Assembly (NCBI GenBank): GCA_002416505.1
Contig: DIAM01000015.1
Coordinates: 30,320 to 94,319, forward strand
From: Gammaproteobacteria bacterium UBA5078
GTDB lineage: Bacteria; Pseudomonadota; Gammaproteobacteria; Pseudomonadales; Pseudohongiellaceae
Direction of reading: 5' to 3'
DNA length: 64,000 nt
Part shown: one piece after another, positions 42,892 to 51,619 of the stretch
How positions within the stretch are numbered: position 1 is the stretch's first letter
Layout of the letters: every line of letters begins with the position of its first letter
The notes under the pieces: generated by a model
Told to the model about the DNA's origin: nothing
Databases searched by the model: none
The model's input: only the letters and a program-made list of their open reading frames with translations
Translations under genes and position numbers: made by a program

Positions 42892-43736
42892 GAGGCGCCT
42901 CGCTGCTCGAGATAGGCAGCCCTGTTTGCCAGTACCTTCTCTTGCAGGGCACGGGCCTGCTGCAACTCTTGCAGCAGCTCGGGGAACTCGGGGATGTGAT
43001 CGTCGCGCTCCAGCAAGGTGGCGACCGGGCCGAAGCGAGCGCAGGCGTATTCGTAGAGTCTCCACACGTCGTCGCAGACCGGGTGGTCATGGGTGTCGAT
43101 GATATGGGTCGTGTTATTGGTGTGGCCGGCCAGATGAAACTGGCGGATGGCGCTGGGCTCGAGCGCATCGACATAGGCGTAGGGGTCTTGGCCCATATTG
43201 AAGGCGGAGACATAGACGTTGTTCACGTCGAGCAGAATCTCGCAGCCGCTGCGCTCCACAAGGGCGTTGAGGAACTCGGGCTCGCTCATGGTGGCGGAGC
43301 GAAAACCAATATAGAGCGAGGGGTTCTCCAGCACGATCTTGCGGCCTAAATAGTCTTGAATCTGCCCGACCTTGTCGGCGACGCGCTGTAGGCTGTGCTC
43401 GTTATAGGAGATGGGCAGGAGGTCGTGGGAGCTGAGGCCGTCGATGCCGGTCCAACACAGGTGGTCGGACACCCACTCGGGCTGGGTCTCGGCGATGAGG
43501 GCCTTGAGCTGGGCGAGATAGTCCCAGTCCGGCGCCTCGTCGGTGCCGATATTGAAGGACAGGCCATGCAAGACCACGGGGTAATGGGCGCGCACCTCGC
43601 GCAGGATGCTGCGCGGTCTGCCGCCGGGGGCTAGGTAATTCTCGGTGATGAGCTCGAACCAGTCGACGCCGGCCGGGCGATTGCGCAGCACATAGTCGTA
43701 GTGAACACTGCGCAGACCTATGCCATAGCCGAGCAT
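42888..43736 (-). CDS. bufB: BufB-type DUF692 multinuclear iron oxygenase (MNIO)
   Basis: 282 residues, TIM-barrel family. Motifs include GYGIGLRSVHYDYVL, WFELITENYL, YPVVLHGLSFNIG, SDHLCWTG, LENPSLYIGF, LLDVNNVYVSAFN and QFHLAGHTNNTTHIIDTHDHPV; His, Asp and Glu ligands for a two- or three-iron centre are all present. Members modify cysteines of small peptides (as in methanobactin and bufferins). The gene lies between the candidate precursor gene and bufC, in the order expected of a buf operon. Confidence 0.92.
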   Translation of the reverse strand: MLGYGIGLRSVHYDYVLRNRPAGVDWFELITENYLAPGGRPRSILREVRAHYPVVLHGLSFNIGTDEAPDWDYLAQLKALIAETQPEWVSDHLCWTGIDGLSSHDLLPISYNEHSLQRVADKVGQIQDYLGRKIVLENPSLYIGFRSATMSEPEFLNALVERSGCEILLDVNNVYVSAFNMGQDPYAYVDALEPSAIRQFHLAGHTNNTTHIIDTHDHPVCDDVWRLYEYACARFGPVATLLERDDHIPEFPELLQELQQARALQEKVLANRAAYLEQRGAS

Positions 43737-43755
43737 ACGAACTCCTAGGGCGTTC

Positions 43756-44208
43756 TTAGAGCTCGGAGATCAGGTTGCCACCGAGCTTGCCGCACAGCTG
43801 CTCGGACAGGCTCATGTCGCCCGAGGCGATGGCCACGAAGCCAATGCCGTGGCAGGTGTTCAGTCCGGCACAGGAGTCGTTGCCGTTGCCCTTACAGGCG
43901 CTGAAGGTGTTGCAGCTGAACAGGTCGTTGCAATAGGCCACTTGCACGCCGGCCGCTACTGGGGCCTGCGCTGCGGCGGAGATCGCGCCGATCTGAGTGC
44001 CGCCTAGCTTATCGCAGAAGCTCTTGGAGACCATGGCGTGCCCGCTGGAGAAGGACACGATGCTGCCGTCTGGGCTGATGCCCTCGCACTGGCTGATCTT
44101 CACCGGCTCTGCGGCCTCGTCTGCATGGGTGCTAGCGCTCAACGCGGCAGTGGCCAGTAATAGCGCGGCGGCGGAGGAAGCGAGTTTCAAGCCATCGGTA
44201 GTTTTCAT
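43756..44208 (-). CDS. bufA: Candidate bufferin precursor (BufA2-like), Cys-rich exported peptide
   Basis: 150 residues with a Sec signal peptide that ends near residue 29 (ALSASTHA). Eight Cys follow at 41, 65, 93, 99, 105, 113, 119 and 139. The C-terminal part has the BufA-like pattern SACKGNG, SCAGLNTCHGIGF and LCGKLGG. The N-terminal part carries a shorter related module (QCEG ... FCDKLGG). Precursors of this kind are modified by the DUF692 enzyme and exported, probably to bind copper. Longer than the ~90-130 residues I expect. A promoter candidate lies directly upstream, on the ubiJ side. Confidence 0.75.
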   Translation of the reverse strand: MKTTDGLKLASSAAALLLATAALSASTHADEAAEPVKISQCEGISPDGSIVSFSSGHAMVSKSFCDKLGGTQIGAISAAAQAPVAAGVQVAYCNDLFSCNTFSACKGNGNDSCAGLNTCHGIGFVAIASGDMSLSEQLCGKLGGNLISEL

Positions 44209-44267
44209 CGATAATTCTCCTAATACAATTTCTGCAAAGCACGCAGCTTACACAGAGTAGAGCGTTG

Positions 44268-44295
44268 ATTATCCTACTATGGGGCTGCAATACAA
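44268..44295 (-). promoter_or_regulatory. Candidate sigma-70 promoter of the buf operon
   Basis: On the minus strand TTGTAT, a 16-base spacer and GATAAT form a plausible -35/-10 pair, starting about 50 bases before bufA. It lies downstream of ubiJ, so the inserted operon may be expressed independently of the ubi genes. Confidence 0.45.
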
Positions 44296-44333
44296 GCGTC
44301 TGCGACACTATGTCACAAGCGTGGGGGCGACGG

Positions 44334-44960
44334 TCAGGCGTCGTTCACCCTGGCCCCGAGGCGCTGGGTACGGGCATTAATACGATCCAAACGCAGCTTG
44401 AGTTCATCGATACGGGCACTAAAGTGCGCCACTTCGCTCTTGCTCGGCAGTAAGCGGGCCTCCTCGTGCAGATATTCTTCGACATTATCGAGCACCGTCT
44501 CGCGGCTGCTTTTGCCCCAGCGCTTGGCGCGGCTCACGAGCTCGGAGAACTGGTGCGTCGCGACATCGCCGAACACCGAGGCGAAATGGTCTTGCCAATC
44601 GATCTCTAGGCCCGCAATAACGCGATGCAGTCCCTGGACCACATGGGTGTCGCCACTGATGGCCACGGCGGGGGAGAACAGCGCGCCGGTCTGCGAATCG
44701 CTACTCAGCAGCTTGGCATAGGAGCTAGCGCTGGCGCTGATCCCGGCATCGGCCTCGCCCTCGAAGACGCTGCGTAGCGAGACGCCTTGCTCCTCTACAA
44801 CTAGATGGACTATGAGCTTGATGGGAGAGGTGCACTCGACGCGCAGCACCTTGCCTCGGAAGGCCTGTAGCTGCAGCGCGCTGCCCGGGTCCTGCTTGAG
44901 CACGGCATTGATGATGGCCTCGACGGGGGCGCAAAGGCTGGAGGTGAACATCTCATTCAT
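44334..44960 (-). CDS. ubiJ: Ubiquinone biosynthesis accessory factor UbiJ (SCP2 domain)
   Basis: 208 residues from ATG 44960, chosen because the frame upstream to 45017 overlaps ubiE. An SCP2-like lipid-binding domain occupies the first ~110 residues (VEAIINAVLKQDPGSALQLQAFRGKVLRV, INIxVEEQGVSL-like strand, ISGDTHVVQGL). A helical C-terminus rich in Glu/Arg follows. It presents hydrophobic ubiquinone intermediates to the Ubi enzymes. Neighbours ubiE (15 bases upstream) and, past the buf operon, ubiB support the assignment. Confidence 0.9.
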   Translation of the reverse strand: MNEMFTSSLCAPVEAIINAVLKQDPGSALQLQAFRGKVLRVECTSPIKLIVHLVVEEQGVSLRSVFEGEADAGISASASSYAKLLSSDSQTGALFSPAVAISGDTHVVQGLHRVIAGLEIDWQDHFASVFGDVATHQFSELVSRAKRWGKSSRETVLDNVEEYLHEEARLLPSKSEVAHFSARIDELKLRLDRINARTQRLGARVNDA

Positions 44961-44974
44961 CGCTGCGGGCCTGT

Positions 44975-45760
44975 TCAGTCTGCCGTGAGGGGCTTGAAGC
45001 CCACGTGTATGGCGCATACTCCGCCCATCACATCGTGAAAACGGCAGTCGCTAAAACCGGCGTTCTCCATCATCGACTTCAGGGTCTCTTGATCGGGGTG
45101 CATGCGAATGGACTCGACGAGGTAGCGATAGCTGTCGGCGTCTCCTGTTACCAGCTTGCCGACGATCGGCCATAGCGCCGAGTAGCCATCGTAGACCTTG
45201 CTGACCAAGTCGTTGCGCGGCTTGGAGAACTCTAAAACGAGCGCACGGCCGCCGGGCTTGAGCACGGAGAACATGGAGCGCAGCGCGGCGTCTTTGTCCG
45301 TGACATTGCGCAGCCCATAGGCGATGCAGATGCAGTCGAAGGTGTCCGGCGCGAAGGGCAGTTGCTCGGCGTTGAGCTGGGTGTACATCACGTTCTGCGA
45401 GATGCCTTTGTCGATCAGGCGATCGCGGCCAACGCGCAACATGGAGGCGTTGATGTCGGCTAGCACTACCTCGCCAGTCGGCCCCACGAGGGACGAGAAG
45501 CGGATCGTGAAGTCGCCGGTGCCACCGGCCAGGTCGAGTACGCGTTGCCCGGCGCGCACGCCGCTCAGTTCGACGGTGAAGCGCTTGACTAGGCGATGCG
45601 TGCCTAGCGACATCAGGTCGTTCATTACATCGTATTTGCTGGCGACGGAATGGAATACCTGACCGACGCGCTGCGCCTTCTCTGCCACCGGCACGGTCTC
45701 GTAGCCGAAGTGAGTGGTCTGCGCGTCGTTCGATGAGTTGGGCTTTTTATCCCCGGACAT
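44975..45760 (-). CDS. ubiE: Ubiquinone/menaquinone C-methyltransferase UbiE
   Basis: 261 residues from ATG 45760 (AGGAACC ribosome-binding site); an upstream ATG at 45784 would add eight. Motifs are THFGYETVPVAEKAQRVGQVFHSVASKYDVMNDLMS, the SAM loop VLDLAGGTGDFT, and the family signature YGLRNVTDKDAALRSMFSVLKPGGRALVLEFS. It methylates C2 of the quinone ring. Followed by ubiJ with 14 bases between. Confidence 0.96.
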   Translation of the reverse strand: MSGDKKPNSSNDAQTTHFGYETVPVAEKAQRVGQVFHSVASKYDVMNDLMSLGTHRLVKRFTVELSGVRAGQRVLDLAGGTGDFTIRFSSLVGPTGEVVLADINASMLRVGRDRLIDKGISQNVMYTQLNAEQLPFAPDTFDCICIAYGLRNVTDKDAALRSMFSVLKPGGRALVLEFSKPRNDLVSKVYDGYSALWPIVGKLVTGDADSYRYLVESIRMHPDQETLKSMMENAGFSDCRFHDVMGGVCAIHVGFKPLTAD

Positions 45761-45841
45761 AGACGGTTCCTGCTGGCCTGGCATGCCAGGGCTGATAAAT
45801 TGCCGCAGGTGTCTAGAACACTTGCAAGGCGCTGTGAGGGC

Positions 45842-46267
45842 TTAAGATTTAGACAGGGGGGCTATGTTAATCACTTGCACGGGGTCTGACAATGCAGCCT
45901 TTGCCGGCGCCGCATCGCGGCTCACCCCTGCGCTGGCCAGATCCTGCAGGTATTGGCTCCATCGGGCCTCCTGCTCACTGCCCAGCTGTGCGAGATAATC
46001 CCAGCTGAAGATGCCCGAGTTGTGGCCGTCGTCGAAGTTGATCTTGATGGCGTAGTGGCCCACCGCCTCCACCGAGTCGATACCGACTAGACGCTTGCCG
46101 GTCTGCAGCACCGCCTGGCCCTTGCCGTGCCCGCGCACCTCGGCCGAGGGGGAGCACACGCGCAGGAACTCGGCCGGCAGTTGCCACTGGCGGCCGTCGG
46201 CATAGCGCAGCTCTAGGCATTTGGACTTGCGGTGCAAGGCGACGGCAGTGGGCGTATTGGTCGTCAT
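45842..46267 (-). CDS. DUF971 (gamma-butyrobetaine hydroxylase-like N-terminal domain) protein
   Basis: 141 residues. The domain opens with ALHRKSKCLELRYADGRQWQLPAEFLRVCSPSAEVRGHG and has the characteristic IKINFDDGHNSGIFSWDYLAQLG. It corresponds to the free-standing DUF971 protein that follows hslU in many Pseudomonas-like genomes. The role is unknown; an iron-sulfur-related function has been suggested for relatives. It lies between hslU and ubiE on the same strand. Confidence 0.9.
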   Translation of the reverse strand: MTTNTPTAVALHRKSKCLELRYADGRQWQLPAEFLRVCSPSAEVRGHGKGQAVLQTGKRLVGIDSVEAVGHYAIKINFDDGHNSGIFSWDYLAQLGSEQEARWSQYLQDLASAGVSRDAAPAKAALSDPVQVINIAPLSKS

Positions 46268-46283
46268 CTACATTGGGCCTTAT

Positions 46284-47624
46284 TTAGAGTATGAAGCGGC
46301 TGAGGTCTTCGTCCAGTGCGAGATCACGCAGTTGGCTCTCGACATAGGCGGCATCGATCTGCAGCGCCTTGCCCTCGCCAACGCCGTAATCGGAAGCCGA
46401 ATAAGACACCTCCTCGAGGAGGCGTTCCATCACCGTATGGAGTCGGCGCGCGCCGATATTCTCCGTGCGCTCGTTCACCTGATAGGCGATCTCCGCGATC
46501 TTGGCGATGCCATCCTGGGTAAACTCTATACGCAGATTCTCGGTGCCCAGCAGCGCCTGATACTGCTCGGTTAGCGAGCAGCTAGGCTCGGACAGGATGC
46601 GCTCGAAATCCTTGGCGCTAAGCGCGTCGAGCTCGACACGGATCGGCAGGCGACCCTGCAGCTCGGGTATCAGATCCGAGGGCTTGGATAGATGAAACGC
46701 GCCCGAGGCGATGAAGAGGATGTGGTCGGTCTTGATGCTGCCGTACTTAGTGGTGATGGTAGAGCCTTCGATAAGAGGCAGCAGATCGCGCTGCACGCCT
46801 TCGCGAGACACGCCGCTGCTGCCGCTGTCATTGCGCACGGTTACCTTGTCGATCTCGTCTAGGAACACGATGCCGGTCTGCTCCGTCACCGCGATGGCAC
46901 GGCTGCGAATCTCGTCCTCGTTCACCAGCTTCGCCGCCTCCTCCTCGCGCATCATCTTGAATGCCTGTTTCACGGGAAGGCGTCGGGTCTTCTTCTTTCC
47001 GGTGTTCATATTCGAGAACATGCTCTTGAGCTGGCTCGTCATCTCTTCCAGGCCCGGTGGCGCCATGATCTCGATCCCGGCGGGGTTGTCGGAGAGGCTG
47101 ACTTCGATCTCTTTATCGTCTAGGTCGCCCTCGCGCAGCTTCTTGCGGAATATCTGCCGCGTGCTGTTGTCCGTCTTCTCCTTGAGCTCTTCGCCTTCCA
47201 TGCCGCGGGCGGGCGGCAGCAGCGCGTCGAGGATGCGGTCTTCCGCGGCATTCTCGGCGACGTGCTCGACCTTGCGCATCTGTTCGTCGCGCAGCATCTT
47301 CACGGCCACGTCGACGAGGTCGCGAATGATGGAGTCCACATCGCGGCCGACATAGCCGACTTCCGTAAACTTAGTCGCCTCCACCTTGATGAAGGGGGCA
47401 TTGGCGAGCTTGGCGAGGCGCCTGGCGATCTCGGTCTTGCCCACGCCAGTGGGTCCGATCATGAGGATGTTCTTAGGCGTGATCTCCTGGCGAATGTCCT
47501 CGGGCAATTGCATGCGGCGCCAGCGGTTGCGCAGGGCAATCGCGACGGCGCGTTTCGCTGCGCTCTGACCGACGATGAAGCGGTCTAGTTCGGAGGCGAT
47601 CTCTCGTGGTGTCATACTGCTCAT
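46284..47624 (-). CDS. hslU: HslUV protease ATPase subunit HslU (ClpY)
   Basis: 446 residues, normal length. Walker A is GPTGVGKTEIARRLAK, the sensor/Walker B is FLDEIDKV, and the GYVGRDVDS pore loop is present. The C-terminus ends in the hydrophobic LSRFIL tail that inserts into HslV. It unfolds substrates for HslV. 85 bases separate it from hslV, upstream on the same strand. Confidence 0.97.
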   Translation of the reverse strand: MSSMTPREIASELDRFIVGQSAAKRAVAIALRNRWRRMQLPEDIRQEITPKNILMIGPTGVGKTEIARRLAKLANAPFIKVEATKFTEVGYVGRDVDSIIRDLVDVAVKMLRDEQMRKVEHVAENAAEDRILDALLPPARGMEGEELKEKTDNSTRQIFRKKLREGDLDDKEIEVSLSDNPAGIEIMAPPGLEEMTSQLKSMFSNMNTGKKKTRRLPVKQAFKMMREEEAAKLVNEDEIRSRAIAVTEQTGIVFLDEIDKVTVRNDSGSSGVSREGVQRDLLPLIEGSTITTKYGSIKTDHILFIASGAFHLSKPSDLIPELQGRLPIRVELDALSAKDFERILSEPSCSLTEQYQALLGTENLRIEFTQDGIAKIAEIAYQVNERTENIGARRLHTVMERLLEEVSYSASDYGVGEGKALQIDAAYVESQLRDLALDEDLSRFIL

Positions 47625-47709
47625 GTTTGCTTACCTTGTGGCGGCGCGTCGTTGAACGCAGTAGCCGCGCGAAAGAATTTGTGTGTGCTCTCTTGCGAAG
47701 AGGAGCGTT

Positions 47710-48249
47710 CTAAAACTCTAGCTCTTCGATAGTGTGATTCTGGTTAGTGTACACGCAGATGTCTGCGGCGATGCCGAGCGAATGCTGCACGATGGTCTTG
47801 GCGTCCAGCTCCGTGTGGCGGTACAAAGCCCGCGCCGCGGAGAGTGCGAACGAGCCACCGGAGCCGATCGCCATTAGCGAGTCTTCGGGCTCGATCACAT
47901 CGCCGTTGCCGGTGATGATCAATGACGCCTCTTTGTCTGCCACGATCAGCAGTGCCTCGAGGCGACGCAGCATCCGGTCCGTGCGCCATAGCTTGGCCAG
48001 CTCTACGGCGGAGCGCACCAGTTTGCCGTGGTGCTTCTCTAGTTGCTCCTCGAAGCGCTCGAATAGCGTGAACGCATCGGCGGTGCCGCCGGCAAAACCC
48101 GCGATGACTTGATCCTTGTACAGGCGGCGCACCTTGCGGGCGTTGCCCTTCATGACGGTGTTGCCCTGCGAGACCTGCCCGTCGCCGCCGACGACTACCT
48201 TATTGCCACGCCTAACGGAGACGATGGTCGTGCCGCGATATTGTTCCAA
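47710..48249 (-). CDS. hslV: HslUV protease peptidase subunit HslV (ClpQ)
   Basis: 179 residues starting at TTG with AGGAGT eight bases upstream. The N-terminus is MEQYRGTTIVSVRR. The catalytic Thr is residue 7 or 8 instead of residue 2, so a short propeptide ending in Gly must be removed to expose it, as seen in some Legionella/Xanthomonas-type HslV. Other landmarks are VVVGGDGQVSQGNTVMKGNARKVRRL, FAGGTADAFTLFERFE and IGSGGSFALSAARAL. Forms the two-ring peptidase that works with HslU. Confidence 0.96.
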   Translation of the reverse strand: MEQYRGTTIVSVRRGNKVVVGGDGQVSQGNTVMKGNARKVRRLYKDQVIAGFAGGTADAFTLFERFEEQLEKHHGKLVRSAVELAKLWRTDRMLRRLEALLIVADKEASLIITGNGDVIEPEDSLMAIGSGGSFALSAARALYRHTELDAKTIVQHSLGIAADICVYTNQNHTIEELEF

Positions 48250-48388
48250 GCTAGTACTCCTGCGACACAGCCCTGGGCCGTGTCTTTCATTAATAAGTTA
48301 TGGGCGGTGCTTATCTATAGAGCGATGAGCAATTGGATATGGGGAAAGCCGGGCGCTAATTCAAGGTTAGCGGGGCCAGAAGCAGGAT

Positions 48389-49063
48389 TTATTGGCTCAG
48401 GCCGATGCGGATGCTGTCGATGCCATTGCTGCGCAGTACGCGTTCGGCCTGATTGATCTGCTCGCGATTCGAGTAGGGGCCGGCCTGCACGAGGAATAGG
48501 GTCTTGCCAAGAAGGGCCTCCTTCCTAACTCTGGCGGTCAGGCCTAGGGCGACAAGCCGCTCGCTCTGGGCTAGCGCCGAGGTCTCCTGCCCGAATGCGC
48601 CGGCCTGAATCATGAAGCTTGGCTCGCCAGCCCTTGCGCTCTCTTGGCTGACAGGTGCCGTGCTTGCTACGACGGTATTGGTGGCTGCGGTTGCAGGCGC
48701 CGCTGCGCTGCTAGCGGTGGCCTGTCGAGGCGAGGGCATATTGTCGACGATGACCTCGTAATTAGGCAGCTCCTTGTAGAACTCCAGTTGCAGCCTGGCG
48801 GCGGCCTGCTCTAGCTCCTCGTTGCGGCGCACCTGTGCGGCGGCGATCTCGGCGGCATTATCCTCAACCGCCTGGGCGGTCATGTTGCCAACCGGGGGCA
48901 GGACGCCGGAGAGGTAGATGAGGAAGGAGGCGAAGAAGCCCAACACTAAGCCGGTGACCAAGCCTGTCAACAGCATGCCCTTGCTGGGCTGTGGAGGGGG
49001 CGGTGGCGGCGGTGTGTGCTGCGCACTTCTTCGGTCTCTAATTTTTGCGAAATCGTGGGCCAT
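48389..49063 (-). CDS. ftsN: Cell division protein FtsN-like SPOR protein
   Basis: 224 residues from ATG 49063; the frame continues upstream to 49291, but that part overlaps priA and is not FtsN-like. A short basic cytoplasmic tail with the run TPPPPPPPQPSKG precedes a membrane helix (MLLTGLVTGLVLGFFASFLIYLSGVLP). A periplasmic coiled and Ala/Thr/Pro-rich linker follows. The SPOR domain covers the last ~75 residues (SFMIQAGAFGQETSALAQSERL ... FLVQAGPYSNREQINQAERVL). It binds denuded peptidoglycan at the septum and triggers division. Gene order priA-ftsN-hslVU is the classical neighbourhood, but argS, often between, is absent. Confidence 0.88.
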   Translation of the reverse strand: MAHDFAKIRDRRSAQHTPPPPPPPQPSKGMLLTGLVTGLVLGFFASFLIYLSGVLPPVGNMTAQAVEDNAAEIAAAQVRRNEELEQAAARLQLEFYKELPNYEVIVDNMPSPRQATASSAAAPATAATNTVVASTAPVSQESARAGEPSFMIQAGAFGQETSALAQSERLVALGLTARVRKEALLGKTLFLVQAGPYSNREQINQAERVLRSNGIDSIRIGLSQ

Positions 49064-49170
49064 GCTGACTCTTTTGCTGTGTGTTCGTGCGGGGGCTTGG
49101 TGCTTACGGGCATTATCCTTAAAAACTCGCGCGTCAACCACTGTTATCGCGCCAGTGTGCGATGGGCGCG

Positions 49171-51435
49171 TTAGATCATGTCCTGGGGGTCCACATCGAG
49201 GGACCAGCGCACGCTGCGCGACTCCTTCATGCTTTCTAGTTCCGGGCATAGGGTACAGAGGAGGTTCTGCAAGGACGAGCGCTGCGGGCATTGCAGGAGC
49301 AGCTGGGCCCTGAATTTGCCGTTGCGCCGCTCCATCGGGGCGGGCAGCGGGCCGAGTAGGGCGAGGTCTTGGATGCCTTGGGAGGCAAGCATCTTCGCGG
49401 CGCGTTCGCGCACTAGGCTCAGGAATGTCTCCGGCGCGCGGATGTCGATGGCTTCGGCGCGAAACAGGGCCAGATAACTGAAGGGGGGCATATGGGCATT
49501 CCTGCGCTCGACCAGCAGGGCGCGGGCGAAGTGCCCATAGTCCTCACTCACAAGCGTGCGCAGGGTCTCGTGGGTCGCATGCCGTGTCTGGATCAGCACC
49601 TCGCCCGCTAAGCCTGCGCGCCCCGAGCGTCCGGCTACCTGCATTAGCAGCTGCGCGGTGTGTTCCTGGCCGCGGAAATCGGCGCTGAACAGGCCAGCAT
49701 CGGCATCCAGCACCGCGACGAGGGTGACGCAGGGGAAGTGATGCCCCTTGGCCAGCATCTGCGTGCCGATGAGAATGCAGGGCTTGCCCTGATGCACCTC
49801 GTTGAGCAGTGCGTCCAGCTCGTTCTTGCGCCGCGTGGTGTCGCGGTCAACGCGCAAGACGCGGGTGTCGGGGAACTGGCCCTGCAGGAATGCCTCGCTG
49901 CGCTCGGTGCCAAGGCCCAAGGCCTGCAGGTTCTTCGACTTGCAGAAGGGGCAGGAGTAGTCGACCGGCCGCCGGGTGTCGCAGTGGTGGCAGCGCAGAT
50001 GAGGCTGCTTCTTATGCAGTGTCATGCGGGCATCGCAGCGCGTGCACTCGGCCACCCAACCGCAGTCAGCGCATTGCAGGGTGGGTGCGAAGCCGCGTCG
50101 ATTGATGAACACAAGGACCTGATTACCGCGCTGCAGGTGACTGCGCATCTGCTCCAATAGGGGGGCGGAGAAGCCCTCGGTCAATTGCTCGTGGGTGGTG
50201 TCGAGCAGCTTCAGGGTCGGCGAGGCGGCATCGCCCGCGCGCTCCTTGAGCGTGAGATGGGTATACCGTCCGCTCAGGGCATTGTGCAGGGATTCTAGGC
50301 TAGGCGTGGCCGAGCCCAGCACGATGCTCACCTGCTCCTGTCGGGCGCGCACGATGGCTAGATCCCGCGCGGAGTAGCGAAAGCCTTCCTGCTGTTTGAA
50401 GGAGCTGTCGTGCTCCTCGTCGATGATGATGACCCCGGGTTGCGCCATCGGCGTGAACAGGGCGGAGCGCGTGCCGATGATGATCTTGGCGACGCCATCG
50501 CGCGCCTCCAGCCAGGCATTCAGGCGCTCCGAATCCGTAAGCCCGGAGTGCAGCACGGCGATCTGGCAGGCGAAGCGCTGGCGGAAGCGCGCGATAGTCT
50601 GCGGCGTGAGGCTGATCTCCGGCACCAGCACCAACGCTTGGCGGGACTGCTCCAACACCTTGGCGATGATCTGCAGATACACCTCGGTCTTGCCGCTGCC
50701 GGTGACGCCGTCCAGAAGATGGCATTGGAAGCTGCCAAGGCCCTGGCCGATTCTCTCAACCGCGAGGGTCTGCTCGGCGTTCAGCGCCAGCGCCTGTTGC
50801 GTAGAATGCTGTGCATCGAAGGCGCGGGGGCTGGATGCGGTGCGCTCCTCCATGACGATGAAGCCGTTGGCCTGCAGAGCGATCAGTGCGCTGGCCGAGA
50901 TGCCCATCTCGCTCACCGCGGACTTGTCCAAGGCCTCGTGTTCCCGCAAGAACTCGACGATCTCGCGCTGGCGCGGGGCGCGGCGCAGGTCTTGGTCGGT
51001 GAGCTCCCGGCCTGTCTCGCTGAGCTGCCACACCTTCTTGCCGGGGCGCTCCGCGGGGCGGCCTTGCCGCAGCAAGGCGGGCAGCATGCTCTGGAAGACA
51101 TCGCCGGGTGGATGCTGGTAATACTGGGCAGCCCACAAATACAGATTGGTCAGGCTCTCTGGCAATAGGGCCTGAGAGTCGAGAATCTCCAGCGCTGGGC
51201 GCAGTCGCGAGGCGGGCACCTCGCTATGAGTCTCCAGGGAGATCAAGACGGCAATGAGTGCGCGCGAGCCGAATGGCACCCGCACGCGCATCCCCGGCAC
51301 CAAGGCCGCGATCTGCTCATCGTCCAAGTCCACGGGGGGCAGGTAATCGAATAAGCGTCGCAGGGGCGAGGGCACGGCAAGCCGCAGTATCACCTTAGGT
51401 GCGGGAAGCAGGCTGGCGTCTTTTGGCGTTGGCAT
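49171..51435 (-). CDS. priA: Primosomal protein N', replication restart helicase PriA
   Basis: 754 residues. A 3'-DNA-binding N-terminal region is followed by Walker A GVTGSGKTEVYLQ near residue 242 and Walker B DEEHD near 339. The zinc-binding module has eight Cys across about 458-505 (CADCGWVAECTRC, LRCHHC, CPFC). Helicase motifs QVAGRSGRAG and LGSATPSLESL and the C-terminal domain are complete. It reloads the replisome at stalled forks. Divergent from the chorismate mutase gene; upstream of ftsN. Confidence 0.97.
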   Translation of the reverse strand: MPTPKDASLLPAPKVILRLAVPSPLRRLFDYLPPVDLDDEQIAALVPGMRVRVPFGSRALIAVLISLETHSEVPASRLRPALEILDSQALLPESLTNLYLWAAQYYQHPPGDVFQSMLPALLRQGRPAERPGKKVWQLSETGRELTDQDLRRAPRQREIVEFLREHEALDKSAVSEMGISASALIALQANGFIVMEERTASSPRAFDAQHSTQQALALNAEQTLAVERIGQGLGSFQCHLLDGVTGSGKTEVYLQIIAKVLEQSRQALVLVPEISLTPQTIARFRQRFACQIAVLHSGLTDSERLNAWLEARDGVAKIIIGTRSALFTPMAQPGVIIIDEEHDSSFKQQEGFRYSARDLAIVRARQEQVSIVLGSATPSLESLHNALSGRYTHLTLKERAGDAASPTLKLLDTTHEQLTEGFSAPLLEQMRSHLQRGNQVLVFINRRGFAPTLQCADCGWVAECTRCDARMTLHKKQPHLRCHHCDTRRPVDYSCPFCKSKNLQALGLGTERSEAFLQGQFPDTRVLRVDRDTTRRKNELDALLNEVHQGKPCILIGTQMLAKGHHFPCVTLVAVLDADAGLFSADFRGQEHTAQLLMQVAGRSGRAGLAGEVLIQTRHATHETLRTLVSEDYGHFARALLVERRNAHMPPFSYLALFRAEAIDIRAPETFLSLVRERAAKMLASQGIQDLALLGPLPAPMERRNGKFRAQLLLQCPQRSSLQNLLCTLCPELESMKESRSVRWSLDVDPQDMI

Positions 51436-51619
51436 AGAGGTGGAGGGTCAGGGTGTCGATACACCCGCTCGGGCTTAGTGGGAAGTCATGTTAATGGCAT
51501 CCCCCTGTACTCGCAACAGCTCTGCGCCGGCGCATCGGCTTTGTGCTCTGTGTCAGTGCCGAGGAATGGTTTATACTCGCCGCCACACAAGCACGCAGCA
51601 AGATGATGGAGTACAGACG

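Noticed and set aside
49064..49291. Upstream extension of the ftsN frame
   Set aside because: It overlaps the end of priA and has no FtsN-like features; the Met at 49063 gives the normal cytoplasmic tail.
51488..51619. N-terminal extension of the chorismate mutase frame
   Set aside because: The extra 44 residues are Cys/Arg-rich and non-homologous, overlap the promoter, and the ATG at 51620 has a ribosome-binding site and the family N-terminus.
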